Shown here piece after piece: positions 10,234 through 22,525 of a stretch of DNA of 64,000 bases. The DNA lies in NCBI GenBank assembly GCA_036925085.1, contig JAUPFP010000091.1:124001-188000 (forward strand), given 5' to 3'. Made by a program: the position numbers and the translations under genes. How positions within the stretch are numbered: position 1 is the first letter of the stretch; each line of letters starts with the position of its first letter. The notes under the pieces were generated by a model. The model was not told the DNA's origin. It worked only from the letters and a program-made list of their open reading frames with translations, and did not search any database. This DNA is from Brachycybe producta. Taxonomy: Eukaryota; Arthropoda; Diplopoda; Playtdesmida; Andrognathidae.

Positions 10234-10495
10234 TCAATTTGTGGCCCACATTGCAAATTGAGAAGTAATCATCATCATGAAAGCAAATGCAATTATGCTT
10301 CTTTTTTCTAATTCAAACATGCTGGTTAGAGGTTAGATGTGTTTGGTTACTATCAATTGGCACAACTAGAAAGTTCTAGCCTCTAACTAGTGTTTTTAAT
10401 TTAAAAAAAATTGTCAGATCGACCTAAACGGGACTTTTACTTCACAATTTGTTTCTTGAGCCACAGATTGAGAAACATTTGCTTGATATAATAAT
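10234..10495. mobile_element. MITE family N, diverged copy
   Basis: Starts 'gtttctcaatttgtggccca' directly after the LINE tail and shows the inner GGTTAGAGGTTAG / CTAGCCTCTAAC inverted pair and the closing 'ccacagattgagaaacat'. It is related to 1-175, 11098-12128 and 58050-58247. No TSD was resolved. Confidence 0.6.
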
Positions 10496-11097
10496 GCATA
10501 AACCTCTGAGCCCTATCCATAACTTTTGCAAGTGAAACGACCACCCTGTATATAAGTTTGCATGCTTTTATTTTCTTTGTGTGTGTTTTATACTCTACAG
10601 ATTACTTCAGCTTTAAAAAGTCATATTGCAAGAAGAAGAACTGAGGTACCATGGGGGGTGGGGGTGGAAATAATAAAAAAAGAGCCAACCCATTTAGCCC
10701 AGATTACGCTATCATGAGCACTAACCATAAATGACAAAATGAGTACAGATACAGAAACCCTACCTTCTCCCTCACCACCACCACCTCCTTTCCATTTCAT
10801 AACCATACTATATGGCACTGAACTAAAGCAGTGTTACCAATCTCTTTTTTGTTTCTTTCAACAGAAGTCCCTGTACACACTATAAAACTACTTTTATTAA
10901 AATAATTGAATTCTCCATGGAAGTTCCAGGTCAAACTAAAGGCGCCAATTGTGTGTGTTAAAAAAATAAGTTGTATGGAATCAGTGAATCGTGTGGCTTG
11001 AATGAATATATTTTGCTTTTGAAGCAAATGGACCAAATCAACTTTATTTAAATTTGGTTTTTTATTCATAAAAATTAAGAATCAGATTGATTATTAT
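10496..11097. other. gene-free stretch
   Basis: No element boundary or protein domain recognised. A GGGTGGGGGTGG tract lies at 10650-10665. Minus-strand frames at 10621-11069 have no domain. Confidence 0.4.
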
Positions 11098-12128
11098 TAG
11101 GGCTCGAACTTTGATGCAATATCAACCGAAATGTTTCTCAATATGTGGCCCAAGTGCCAATTGTAACACCCAGCAACTCCCCTTCCTGCCGAAACCATAG
11201 CCAGGGGGGTAAATAACTCCTGCTTGTCCCTCCCCTTCTCTGACTCACACTTGTGATGCACATCGAAGTGGCAGAGTGATACACTTGGGACCTAGGTCAC
11301 TTGGACCTGGTTACACCTCGTAGGTGTACACAGGTCCAAGGTATAAAAAGACCATGTTCCTTTTTGTTCCTGGTCCTTGTCTTTACTCTAACTTGTTGTA
11401 TTACATTGAATATTTCTGTACCACATCATGGGTATGAGGACGCACCTTTGATAAATAACATTCGTCTTTGTAATCTTCACGTTTCTTTACAAAGATGAAT
11501 AAAAGTGTTACAATAAGAAACCACGTTGTCTTTATGTTCCGAAACTAATAACTTCTCTACAGAGGCCGGAGACACCATAAGGTAAAGCGCGCATACAGAT
11601 CCTGATGCAGCTACAACATCTTCTACTGCCGGTAAATATCAACAGGAGGAAATGTACATCAGCATCGATGGAGAATAGGATGGCCACCATCCTTCTGCAC
11701 AGATTTCACCCCCATGCAGGAGGATGATCGCAATCCATTGCCATCCAACTCTTTCTGTAGCTAGAATCTTCTCCATGCGGGCACCGTGTGATGCAGAGAA
11801 GTAACGAGTTACAAGAAACAACATCTACAAGTTGGTCAAAAAATAGAGTCGACGTCAAAAGCTCACACAATTGTAAAGTAACAATCTCGTTTAGATAAAA
11901 AAAATTGTTCTTTCTAATTAAAACACCTGGTTAGAGGTTAGAACTCTAGTTGACAACTGATAGCAACCATACATCTAGCCTCTCTAACCAGCCTTTTTAT
12001 TAGAAAAAGCATAATTGCAGTTGATGCAGTTGATTGTAGTTGATGATGATAATGATTATTTCACAATTGGCACTTGGGCCGCAAATTGAAAAACATTTCG
12101 GTTGATATTGAATCGAAATACGAGCCCT
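11098..12128. mobile_element. MITE family N, most complete copy, split by a solo LTR
   Basis: Terminal inverted repeats start TTAGGGCTCGAAC (11098) and end CGAGCCCTAA (12128), and pair over about 60 bp through ATATCAACCGAAATGTTT and GGCCCAAGTGCCAATTGT. The element would be about 320 bp without the 706-bp LTR at 11162-11867. Inside, AACACCTGGTTAGAGG pairs with CCTCTCTAACCAG. No coding capacity. Confidence 0.78.
11162..11867 (+). mobile_element. solo LTR, copy 1 (Ty3/gypsy-type fossil)
   Basis: Starts TGTAACACCC and ends GCTCACA, flanked by a perfect 4-bp duplication CAAT (11158-11161 and 11868-11871). It holds a conserved palindrome at about 11303-11337 directly upstream of a TATAAAA box near 11341, and AATAAA near 11500. 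It is a relic without internal coding region. It interrupts MITE N, so it is younger than that MITE. Confidence 0.88.
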
Positions 12129-12534
12129 AATTATGATGTTTTGATGATGTTTTATTATTGACGTATTATTGATGTTTTTATGATTACAACATCAAACCAT
12201 ACTGATGTTAACATAAAACTAACATTTGGTGAAAATAATATAGTTGATCAACCCTTAAAGATTTTGTTGGAATTATTTTTGATCAAGAAATGTTTCCCAT
12301 CGAAAATGGGAAACATTGCTCCACTTTTCTATTTTCAATGAAAAATGCATGGGGATTTTAAATTATGTACTCGGAACACAGCGCTCTCTGTTTGTTATTT
12401 TTTTAAAAAAATGGGTGGTTTGTTTTCCTATATAAAGCGTGGAGCATTACCAAAACGTTGTAAATGCCAAAAATTTTCAGCAGATAAAAGAACAAATTTT
12501 CTACTAAACCATTTAAGGCATAAAATATTATATA
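12129..12534. other. gene-free AT-rich stretch
   Basis: AT-rich sequence with 'gatgttttatgattacaacatc'-like words. The frame 12345-12734 crosses the Helitron edge and has no domain. Confidence 0.4.
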
Positions 12535-12925
12535 TTTATATTAAGCCCCGTCTATCTTTCTTTCCCTGTATGTGTAACGCTGTGCAAACAAGAACAAAAA
12601 CGTGTAAGCATCTCGGAATTTATATAAGTTTAAATGAACCGCTTTTTTTCTCAAGGTCAACATTATGTTGCACTCTCCCCATCCAAGAACCCCATGATAT
12701 TCAATTAGAGAAGAGAAAAGGTTGGAAAGAATAGGGAGAAAGAGAGAAACGTGGAGGGGAAAAAGAAGAGGGGGAAACTGAAATTTACAATTACAATTAC
12801 AACTAGTAGTCTGCTAGCAGCCAAATAGGCCTATGGCAGTGGGACATAAAAGTCCACATGCAGCATTAAGCATTGTCAAGCACATATACATGCAAATATA
12901 TAAAAACAAAATGAATATACAAATG

Positions 12926-13470
12926 TCAATCCCACAAAACAAAATTATCCCCATTCACCAGTGCCTCAGGAAGAGAGTTCCATTGTCTTATAACTCTAGG
13001 AAAAAAAGACCAATAATATGAATCTGTCCTAGCAAAAATCTCCCTAATTTTCTTAGAGTGGTCAGCCCAGCCCATGTATAGTGCTTTATGAATATCACTG
13101 GACTGCGGTTTAGGACAATCACCACTTGTAATTTTCCCAAACAATTTCAAACTTAACTCAGCCCCACCATGTGTCAAACTATGCCATTGTAGCACCGACA
13201 GCATCTCAGTGACACTATCTGTAAATTTGTTCCTGCTACAAACAAACCTAGCTGCCTTATGCTGAACCATTTCAACTGAGTGAGTGTGACAGAGTGAGGA
13301 TTCCATACACTGCAGCAATACTCAAGATGAGGCCGAACCAATGCTTGATAGCCAATAGTTTTAACTTGTGCTGGGCAGTTGGCCAATGTCCTTTGACAAA
13401 AATGAAGCATTTGTAGAGCTTTCCCAGTAACACCATCAATGTGTTTTTTCCAAGAAAGGTCATCTGTCAT
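12926..13470 (-). pseudogene. LINE B C-terminal region
   Basis: Two overlapping frames at 13174-13470 (SWKKHIDGVTGKALQMLHF, HPHLEYC-like RPHLEYC) and 12926-13318 (EMVQHKAARFVC, ARTDSYYWSFFPRVIRQWN), joined in the ancestral element but now offset. The final frame ends at FVLWD. This closely matches the fragments at 32.5 and 43.1 kb, which are therefore the same subfamily. Confidence 0.87.
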
Positions 13471-13808
13471 TGTAACCCCAAGTACTTATAATACTTGACA
13501 ATCCAAAGATTAATGTCATTCATACTATAATTGAACACATTTAGATATCTACCCCGAGTTATCCGCGTAACACTACACTTCCCCTCATTCAACTGAAGTT
13601 GCCATGTATTACACCATCCCTCAATTGCCTTCAAGTCTAGAGCTAATGTTTCACAGTCTTGGATACCATCAACCTCTTTGTAAATTAGAGTATCATCAGC
13701 AAATAGTCTACAGTTGCTGTCAACTGTGCTGCTGAGGTCATTAATAAATATCAGGAACAAAAGAGGACCCAACACACTACCCTGGAGTACACCAGATTTA
13801 ACAGCCAA
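13467..13808 (-). pseudogene. LINE B reverse transcriptase core
   Basis: A 113-residue frame starting in SGVLQGSVLGPLLFLIFIND and including the catalytic FADD box and WQLQLNEGKC. The glycine-valine-proline of the usual GVPQG motif reads GVLQG here. It breaks at 13467 after YKYLG, the same region where LINE A also shifts. Confidence 0.88.
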
Positions 13809-13879
13809 CCACTCTGAATGAGACCCATTTACAACTAAACTTTGTTTCCTATCACTTTAAAAAGAAGTTACCCATTTGG

Positions 13880-14541
13880 TTACCTTCCCCCAACCCATAT
13901 GCTGAAACTTGCCAGAAGTTGTGAATGTGAAACAGTGTCAAATGCCTTACAAATGTCAAGAAATACCATGTCAACCTGTTTACCATTGTCTAAACTTTTC
14001 TGGAGGTCATCCATTACCAGGATAAGTTCAGTCTCACTAGAGCACCCTCTCAGAAAACCATGTTGGTTATCAGAAATGAGATTGTGAGATTTGAGAAACT
14101 TAATGCAGCCAGAGTATATGATATGCTCAAAAATTTTACAAACCACTGAAGTTAGAGATACAGGCCTATAGTTTGCAGCTTCGGACTTATTACCAGACTT
14201 AAATATTGGGGTAATATTTGCTAATTTCCACAAACTTGGAACAACCCCTTGATCCAGAGACTGCTGATAAATTAGCTAAAGAAATGGTCCCACTTCCCTA
14301 GCTAATATTAAAAGAACTACTGCATGGATTCCATCTGACCCCCACTTTTATTTTTATTAAGGGTCAATAGTTGCTTGATAATGCCCTCATTATTAACAAT
14401 AATATCCCCCAAAGAATGCATTGTTCGAGACTCAAACGTTTTAGGCGTAGTATTTTCATCTGCTGTAAAAACACTCCTGTATTGTTCATTCAACAAAGAA
14501 GCTTTCAATTTTGGGTGTGAAAAGAGTAAAACAAGGAACAA
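13880..14541 (-). pseudogene. LINE B reverse transcriptase, N-terminal part
   Basis: Two minus-strand frames. The one at 14317-14541 carries the pre-RT region ending LLTLNKNKSGG. The one at 13880-14233 carries MWKLANITPIFKSGNKSE, NYRPVSLTSVVCKIFEHII, NQHGFLRGCSSETELI and FLDICKAFDTVSH. A frame break lies between them near 14240-14320. The last 24 bases of the upstream frame cross into Helitron sequence. Confidence 0.87.
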
Positions 14542-14823
14542 ACAAAGCGCATGCGCACACCAAAGAAAATGAAAAGCTCATTTTCTCTTTCAAATATAAA
14601 AAAGGAAAGGGGATAATAGCAAAATTAAACTAGAATTTATCATGTCAATTGTGCCCAGCATTAGAATTTCTTTTTCTCCGCCCTTTTATGAATGTCATCA
14701 ATTTCTAATTGGTTTGTTACTTGGTCTGACGTCATAAAAGGGCGGAGGAAAAGAAATTCTAATGCTGGGCACAATTGCCTGTGAAATTTGGCTCCCGTCA
14801 TTTATGACAGGTTACCCCACTAG

Positions 14824-15401
14824 TTGTGATATAATTTACAGGAAGCTAAGAAATGAAAAGAATATTAAAAATTATTAATCAATATTAAAATATTTTTTAA
14901 AAAAATGTCAGTTCCAAAACATTGTAAATGCCAGCATGCAACATAAGCTGACAAGTTGGCACTATAGTGACATTCTTCGCATTTACAACGTAAATATAGT
15001 CTCTAAGTGACTGGCCAGGTTGCTACTCGAATTGCTACTGATTGGCTGTTACAACATTATGACTCGCACAACAATTCCGCTTCAGTTTTTTTGCCATTCG
15101 GAACAGCACTTTCGTGAACAGCAAATTCCCGTGCATAAAGCTTGATGTTTACAACCTGACATTTTCTATTAAAAATGTATTTCACACTTATCTGGCTTTT
15201 ACAATGTTTGAAAATACACGCCTCATATATTCTTTGAGAAATGTTAAGAGTACCATTGTGTGAATGGAAAATATTAACAATTAAAATTAATTATTAAAAT
15301 TATTAACTAGTAATTAAAAAACTTTCAGATTTTTATTGACTAATGGTATTCTTTTTGAATGATCTGTCTTTTTTTGAAGCCAAGAAAAAAAGTTTAGCTT
15401 T
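14824..15401. other. gene-free stretch
   Basis: AT-rich with no recognised element. No open frame of note. Confidence 0.4.
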
Positions 15402-16041
15402 TGTAACACCCAGTGAGTCATGACCCTCCTGGAATGCTAGCATGGGGGTGAGTGACTCATCTCTGTTCCTCCCTTGTTCTATATTTAAGTCTAAGTAGCG
15501 GAATGATATCTTTAGGACGTGGTCACTTGTACCTGGTTACACCTCGTAGGTGTACACAGGTCCAAGGTATAAAAGGACCATGCTCCTCTTTGTTCTTGGT
15601 CTACTCTTTTGCTCAACTTTTGTACTACATCGATTACTATATCCGTATCACGTAATGGCCACGTAGACTCACCTTTGATTAATGACTATTCATTCTTGTA
15701 ACGTTCATGTTTCAATGCAAGAGTGAATAAAAGTGTGTATAATATGAAACTACGATGTCTTCTGTTCCGAAACTAATCCTTCTCTAGACAAGCCAGAGAC
15801 ATCATAGGACAAGAAAGCATACGATCCCTTACGGAGCAGCAGGTCTTCAAGAAAGAAAGACGAACTACAATGGCGACCAGAAGTGGATGGTAGCCATCCT
15901 TCTGACAGATTACACCCTACTCAAAAGGACGACTACAAGCCATCGCCATCGGACTACTTTGGTAACTCGTGTGGGTTACCACGCGATTGAGGGAAGAGAC
16001 AAGCTAATAGAAATTGGCCAAGAAGTCGCCTCATGCTCACA
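15402..16041 (+). mobile_element. solo LTR, copy 2
   Basis: Starts TGTAACACCC and ends GCTCACA, flanked by a perfect 4-bp duplication CTTT (15398-15401 and 16042-16045). The palindrome plus TATAAAAGG block lies at about 15529-15575. It is more similar to copy 6 (59183) than to copies 1, 4 and 5, so at least two LTR subfamilies are present. No internal region. Confidence 0.88.
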
Positions 16042-16045
16042 CTTT

Positions 16046-17650
16046 TCATATATTTTTTTAATAAATATTTTTTAATATTTACATTTCAATCTAGGTTAGT
16101 TGGGTTTGATGTTACTATAATGTGTACCTAGTTTTTGAAATGTAGCACAACATGGTTTTCTGAATAATTAGTTTTAAGTCATTAACTTTTTTGACTGCCA
16201 TTGAGAATTCATACTAAAAACCCGCTTCCACATTTGTGATTCAAGGCCTTTTATGTCCAAAATTACTGTAAAAACAATAAACGAGCTTTACAAAAACCAT
16301 ATTATGGCGCCACATAAAGTGGTCGTTATTAGCTGGCCACTGATTACATAAGGGGGATGTGGTCACATGAGCCACCACTAGCGGTTTTCTGCACCAAAAT
16401 GGCGATGCGTGGTTGAGTTCTGCCACACGTGGCAACCACAGCCAGTTTCTCATTGATGATCAATGTAATACTTACTAGTAACCCGCACTGACAGCTTACC
16501 ATTTTTTTAAACAGTGGTCCGTGTGCAGCAAGCCTCGTCAACCACTTTGGGGAGCCACAAAGTGATTCGGATGAAGCAACCATAAATTATACATGTAAAT
16601 TTAAAGAGTAGGTAAAGAGTAGCCCTAAGGTTCTTGACACAAAGACCATTTTTTTAACAGAATTCGACTGAAAAATGAGGTCGTGTTGTCGCAAAAACCA
16701 ACCATCTTGAGTCTTCTCATAAAAAAATACATTAGAAACACAGCCCAACCACCTTCGATTTCATTTTGCAGTCAAAAAATGTTCAAAAAGTGGTCTGTGT
16801 TTTCCAAACCCTAAGGAAAAGGGTTCATGTAGTCGTTGTAGTCAAACTGTAATTTCCAGACATCACACAATTGAAACAAATCAAATGTCTCTCTTTCTCT
16901 CTATGGTTTGGATATACCTTTTACTCGCTCTATTGGCCCCCTAATTTGATATCGGAAACTTTCTTCTGAAAAACCTCCACATATGTGTGTGTGTGTGTGT
17001 GGCTGAAGAAACTAATTGTGTAGCTGGTAAATTACATGCCTATAGGGTATGCATGCGTTAGATTGAGCAACCATTTCAATTCGACAAGAAAAAGTCATAT
17101 TAACGAAACCTACAAACATTCCGAAAGCAAATTACATCACAAAAGAAACGAGGTAGCTTTCAGGCAAAAAAAGGTAGTATGTTGCCATTATCAATCAAAG
17201 CTACATGTAGTAGTAGTTACAGGTGGCAGTTGACAAGACCATTTTTGGTTGACAATTTTCTAGTATAATTTCACAAGTATTTGTAAAATGTCCATTTCGC
17301 ACAAAATAGAACCATGTTATGCTTCAGCTTATGTTATGAAAATATTAAAAAAATTGTATTATTACACTTCACAATAATTGTACTGAAACTCCTTCATACT
17401 GAGCGACTGTCATGACAACAACGACAAAATGTAAAATGTGGTCATTGTGTAATTTGTATTTTTACCTTCGTTTAATCTTCTAGTTTTAAATGAATCTGGC
17501 AAATTCAAACTACGTTTATAGAGTGTTTCAGGTGCAAAACTTGAATGTGTTTTCGAAACTGGAAGGGTAGGTTAATCATTACATAAGGAATGTGATTTTT
17601 ATGTTGAGTTTGAAAATGCGCCAACTTTAAGCGGATGATTATCTTAAATA
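16046..17650. other. gene-free stretch
   Basis: Mixed AT-rich sequence with a GT run at 16984-17002. The frames at 16241-16583 (minus) and 17036-17233 (plus) show no domains. Weak similarity to the transposon families cannot be excluded by eye. Confidence 0.4.
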
Positions 17651-17654
17651 AATT

Positions 17655-18353
17655 TATCTCGACGTCGACCTTATATTTTTACCCAACTTATGATGATGAT
17701 TTATATAGGTCGTTCTTCTCTGTATCGCGCGGTGCCCGCACGGAGAAGATTCAAGCTATAGAAAGAGTCGAATGGATTTAGATTACGATCATCCTCCTGC
17801 ATGGGGGTGAAATCGATGCAGGAGGATGGTGGCCATCCTCCTCTCAGTCGATGCTGATATGCATCTTCCCTCGTGGCGATTACCATTTTTGAAGATGCTG
17901 TAGCTGCTTCAGGATCGTATGTCTCCCGCCTTATGGTGTCTCCAGCCTCTGTAGAGAAGTTATTAACTTATTAGTTACCAAACATAAAGACAATGCAGAT
18001 TTCCATTACAAAAACTTTATTCATTCTTGTACGGAAACACTCAAGTTTACAAGAATGAATTGGTTATCAAAGGTGCGTCCTCATGCCCATGATGTGATAC
18101 GAATAAATATCTACGTAGTACAAAAGAGAGCAAAGTCAAGGATGATGAACAAAGAGGAACACGGTCCTTTTATACCTTGGACCTGTGTACACTGTACACC
18201 TACGAGATGTAACCAGGTCCAAGTGACCATGGTCCAAAGTGTATCACTCCGCCACTTCGATGTGCGTCAGAAGTGTGAGTCAGAGAAGAGAGAGGGACAA
18301 GCGGGAGTTGTTTACTATGGTTTTGGCAGGAACGGGAGTTACTGGGTGTTACA
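17655..18353 (-). mobile_element. LTR, copy 3, adjoining the gypsy fossil
   Basis: Minus-strand LTR of the same family as the solo copies; its TGTAACACCC start is at 18353 and its other end is degenerate near 17655. The palindrome and TATA box are recognisable at 18165-18225. It directly abuts the GC-richer internal region at 18354, with a short purine run (GGGAGG on the minus strand) at the junction as expected of a 3' LTR. It is therefore probably the 3' LTR of the fossil to its right. Confidence 0.7.
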
Positions 18354-19899
18354 TACCTCCCAACTTTGCTTGGAGTACGTCATCGTACTCCAGCCAAAGG
18401 GGAAAGGCGAAGTTACGCAAGCAGGGCAGCATGGGTGGACGTGGACACACCTTGCACAGAGGTATATTTAAAAGAGGGCACTGGTACAAAGGTGCCAGAG
18501 TCCTCCAATGTACAAAGAGAGGCTGAAAACATAAATGGTTAAAAATTAAAACTCGCCAGGTGGCGAGTACTTATTAAAATAAATGAGATACAGACAGCAA
18601 GTGGATTGAATGTTTTCGTCATGCATTTACAATGAAATTTGAATTTTTTTTTTCTTTTACACCCACATTGGGTGGTTGCATGCACACGTGCATGCCGAGA
18701 CGTATCCGTGAAGTGCTTGTAGGGAGTCTGACGGTGGTTGATGGACTTGACCTTGTAGCCAGGGGTGGTAGGCCTCCCAGGCGGCGATGATCCATCCATT
18801 TTCATAACCCCGGAAACTCTCCAGGAAACTTTGGTGGACGGTGGCATTGGCAGCGACCATCCGGGCCGGTGGTTGTCCGGTGAGGACACTGTAGAGGCGT
18901 CCCATAGAATGGCGGCCTGGTAGGTGGTGCGGGTCCTCCATACAATCATCCGAGCAATGTTGTACGCTCCGTTAAGTGGGACCCCCAGGAGGCTGTTGAT
19001 GAAGGCTTGCTGTAAAGCCCCAAGGGCCGGGGTGATGGGCTGCTCTGCAAACTGGTAGATCTTGATGTACTAGGATGGCCATGGAGAGTTGCAGGTGGTA
19101 TGACATCTTCACGATGTAGCGTCTTTCTTCCGGTATGTAGAGGCATGGAAACCCCTCCATCAGGTCGTAGTGGCCCAGGTAGTAGGTGTTCACTGGCCTC
19201 GTATGTTGCTGCCAGAGTGCCCAGCAGTTGTTCAGCAGTTGTTCGCCTCGTGCTTCTTGACGAAGCGGCCAGTATACCGGTAGTCTTCTGGTGGTTACTG
19301 TCGGAACTCTGAATGGTTGTCACTTGTGGTAAGATTACGGGTGCCGGTAGTGGCTCCGGAATAGTTGGAGCCGGATTAATGCGGTTACATGAGGCAGTTG
19401 ATGTTGTCAGGTCGACAGCGTGTGCTGTGTCGATCGTGACTTCTTGGACCTCGGGTTGGCACATCGTGGTGTCATTTGGGTCCATACATGTAGATGGGCC
19501 GGGGATAGCATCATCCTGGTTTTCTGTTGTCTCACTGCACTGTGACATCTTACTTTTCTCGTGATAATTCTTGAAGTGCTGGTGAACAGCCCGGTGTTGT
19601 CTATATACTCGTGTGTTTTCCGACCCCGCATTTTAGGTGTGAAATTCTAGAGTCCCATGAATTAGATGAAACTCCAATAGGCCACCCAAATTGTGTTTAT
19701 TATTGGGAGTCCACAGGGTGTTAGTTTACGGGTATTGAATGCCGTTCTTCATCTATTGTTTGTTGTGGTTGTCAGACGACCTGGTCCCCAAATGCGATGT
19801 GAAAGGTATACCCATACCCATTAGGAATTTGATTCGATCGGCGGTGAAATGCAAACAGTGGTTATGTGAATGGGGCATCCATGGATGACCGATGTGACG

Positions 19900-21155
19900 T
19901 TAAGATAAACAATCCGAAAAAAATGTAGGGTTGTTTGGTAGGGTTATTGGTGAGGTGTTGATGAGTGGTTTATTGCTGATGTGGTTCTTGTTGTTGTGGG
20001 AGGTTGGTTTCTTCTCCCCCTCCAACCCTTTGACAACTGTCCTCAATTGTTTCGGTTTGATATGAACTATGTTCACCGTGTCTCTAATCAATCTCCCAAA
20101 CGTGTCTTCATGTCCCAGCTCGAGCACCGTGTTGCTGATGATTCTGGTTACGTTGTAACCATCTATGTACGTGTAACGTAGCTTTTTAGTTTTATCAGGC
20201 ACAATGCGTTGGTCTCGGACGAGCACTGGATCTCCGACTTTGTATGGGTATGGCGTCTTTCATCTGGCATCGTAGTACTTCTTTTGTCACAAATGAGCCT
20301 AATGCAGGTTGGATTTTGCGATCTCCACCTCTTCCGTGGCAGACCACAGAAGGTGCTGCAGGATTTGAATCCATAACCTTTGGTAGAAGAGGTGCCCGGT
20401 TGTCAACTCCCAGTCGGGCGTCTCTTCCGAACATTAGGTGGTAAGGCGAGTACTTCTTTGACATGTGTATGGTGGTATTGTAAGCGAAGGCAGCAGCTTT
20501 GAGGTGGAAGTAGCAGTCTCGCTGTCCTTTTTCAGGTCTTAGAAGTCTCTTGACGGTCTGCATTAGTTTTATTCGTTCTTTCCGCAAGACCGTCTCCATG
20601 CGGAAAATACGCTGTCGTGGTGGCGTGCTTAATTCCCAGCTCGTCACACAGTGCTTGTGTGTCTTTAGCTGTAAAAGATGTCCCTCGGTCAGTGATTATC
20701 CTTCTGGGCATCCCGATGAGATACACGATTGTATCTTGGAGGAAATTCTTGGTTGTTTTGGCCAACTGGCTGTGCACAGCCCGTGCGAAGCAGAATCTGG
20801 TGGTGTAGTCCACTGCCAAGATGATGTGCTTGACACAACCCAGTCATTTTGGTACGGGGCCGATATAATCGATCCCCCAACACTCACCTGGATCCCCAAT
20901 CTGCATTTCACGCAGGAATCCAGGCAGTCTAGACTGTGGTGTCTTGCATTTTTGGCACACTTCACACGTGCGCACATATTCAATGGTATCTTGCTTCCAT
21001 GTCGGCCAAAAGAAGCGTTGGCACACCTTTTCCAATGTCTTATCCTGGCTGAAATGTCCGGCTTCAGGACTGTTGTGTAGTAGTTTCAGAACTTCGGGTA
21101 CCAGATGTTTAGGCACCACCATCACGAGCTTTGGTGTAACGCTACCTTCGTACAC
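19900..21155 (-). pseudogene. gypsy fossil: integrase remnants
   Basis: Several separate minus-strand pieces resembling the H2C2 zinc-binding segment, the catalytic core and a C-terminal segment of a Ty3/gypsy integrase. In a living element integrase inserts the cDNA into host DNA. The order and orientation agree with RNase H upstream. Non-functional. Confidence 0.82.
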
Positions 21156-22525
21156 AAGGGTATCCCATCCACAATGACATAGATGTGATGAAACTTGGAA
21201 CTCGGATTATTACGAAGTTCAGTTTTGAGTTGCATCACATTTGGGTCTTTCTCTTGTTCTTCCAACCAATCCCACCGCAATGTTACTGCGTAAACCATGC
21301 TGTCATCAAGATCGTCCAGGGTAGCTTGCAGATTCCAATCTTCAGGAACATCTACCGGACTCCGTGAGATGCAATCTGCATCCACATGAGTGATGCGGGA
21401 TTTGTAAAGTAAGGTGTAGTCATACTCCTGAAGCAGTAGCTGCCATTGGCCCAGGCATCCCTGAAGTCGTTGCGCAGACTTTAGGTAGCACAATGCGTGG
21501 TGGTCGGTGATGATGACAAATTCTTTGTTGAAGAGGTACGGTCGGAACTTGCCGATACCGTACACCACTGCGAGACACTCCTTATCGGTAGTCGAACTCA
21601 CCATCTCGTAACACACGGGAGACACCACCCAGGAACTGCAGTTCCTTGGCTGGTGACTTCTGATATAGAATGGCCCCAATGCCGTAGGCAGATGCATCTG
21701 TGTGCATTCCGATTTTGGCATCCCGATTGTAAATGGCAAAAACCGGTGTGGTGGTGAGCTTGGTCTTCAACAAAGTGAATGCTGCCTCTCTGTCAATCGT
21801 CCATAAAAAGGGCAGCTTTTTTTAGTCATATCTGTGAGTGGTTTAGCGATGTGGGCGAAATCGACGATGAAGCGCCGGTAGAAACCGGCCATGCCCAGAA
21901 ATCCCTTCACCTCCTTGACATTAGTAGGAGCTGCTAAGTCAGAGATGGCAACCTCCTTTCAAGGGTATGGACGTACTTCTGTTTCAGAGATAATGTGCCC
22001 CAAGTAGAGGACTTCTTCGAAACCGAAGAAGCTTTTGTCGGGGTGAAGTTTCAGCCCCGCCTCTCTTAGGAGTCCCAGGATGCAGTCCAGCCACTGAATA
22101 AACTGTTCAAATGTCGCGCTGAACACGATGATATCGTCTAGATATACGAGGCAGGTATTCCATTTGTGGCCGGCTAAAAAATATCCAGGGCTCACTGCAT
22201 AGTAGCAGAAGCGTTACACAGACCTAAGGGCATTCGATTAAATTCGAACAGCCCCGGGTGTGATGAACGCTGTCTTTTCCCTGTCTTCTTTGGCGACCTC
22301 AAATTGCCAGTAGCCTGAGATCATGTCGAGGGTCGCAATAATTCTCGACCCGCGAAGTGAGTCTAAGGCATCATCAATTCGGGGTAGTGGGTAATTGTCT
22401 GGTTTGGTGATGTTGTTCAGGTGCCTATAATCGATGCAGAAATGCCATTGCCCGTCCTTCTTCACCAGGACTACCGGTGAAGCATAAGGAGACTTGGATG
22501 GGCTAGCCACTCCGGTCACTAGCAT
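21120..22525 (-). pseudogene. gypsy fossil: reverse transcriptase and RNase H remnants
   Basis: Minus-strand pieces with the palm signature including the YLDD box, followed by an RNase H segment with its HTDAS-like motif. These place the element in Ty3/gypsy rather than copia or BEL, together with the RT-RNaseH-integrase order. Non-functional. Confidence 0.87.

Larger units (their letters stand above)
12784..14517 (-). mobile_element. 5'-truncated CR1/Jockey-like LINE (LINE B)
   Basis: Minus-strand relative of LINE A, inserted into Helitron copy 5. The 3' end is a TTGTAA hexamer repeat (revcomp of 12784-12804) after the GCTGCTAGCAGACTACT segment. It covers the reverse transcriptase fingers, palm and C-terminal region but no endonuclease. 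At least four frame breaks make it non-functional. Confidence 0.9.
12535..14823 (+). mobile_element. Helitron-like element, copy 5, split by LINE B
   Basis: The 5' side is near TATATTAAGCC (12532-12545), followed by the conserved CTCAAGGTCAAC and CATCCAAGAACCCCATGA blocks (to 12783). The sequence resumes at about 14518 with the 'aaagagtaaaacaagg(a)aca' block, the internal palindrome at 14660-14765, and the 3' hairpin with CTAG at 14820-14823. The LINE insertion falls exactly where other copies read 'actgaaattgaaatgaaa'. Without the LINE the element is about 560 bp. Confidence 0.8.

Noticed and set aside
11301-11498. 65-residue frame starting MDLVTPRRCTQVQG, also present at 33008-33205 and related at 15452-15655
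   Set aside because: Conserved only because it lies in the LTR; it crosses the promoter palindrome and has no codon-like conservation.
11639-11824. 61-residue frame ending SMLMYISSC, repeated at 35304-35522 and 17701-17886
   Set aside because: Also an LTR by-product on the opposite strand.
19100-19564. Plus-strand frames overlapping the gypsy fossil
   Set aside because: Shadows of the minus-strand open stretch.
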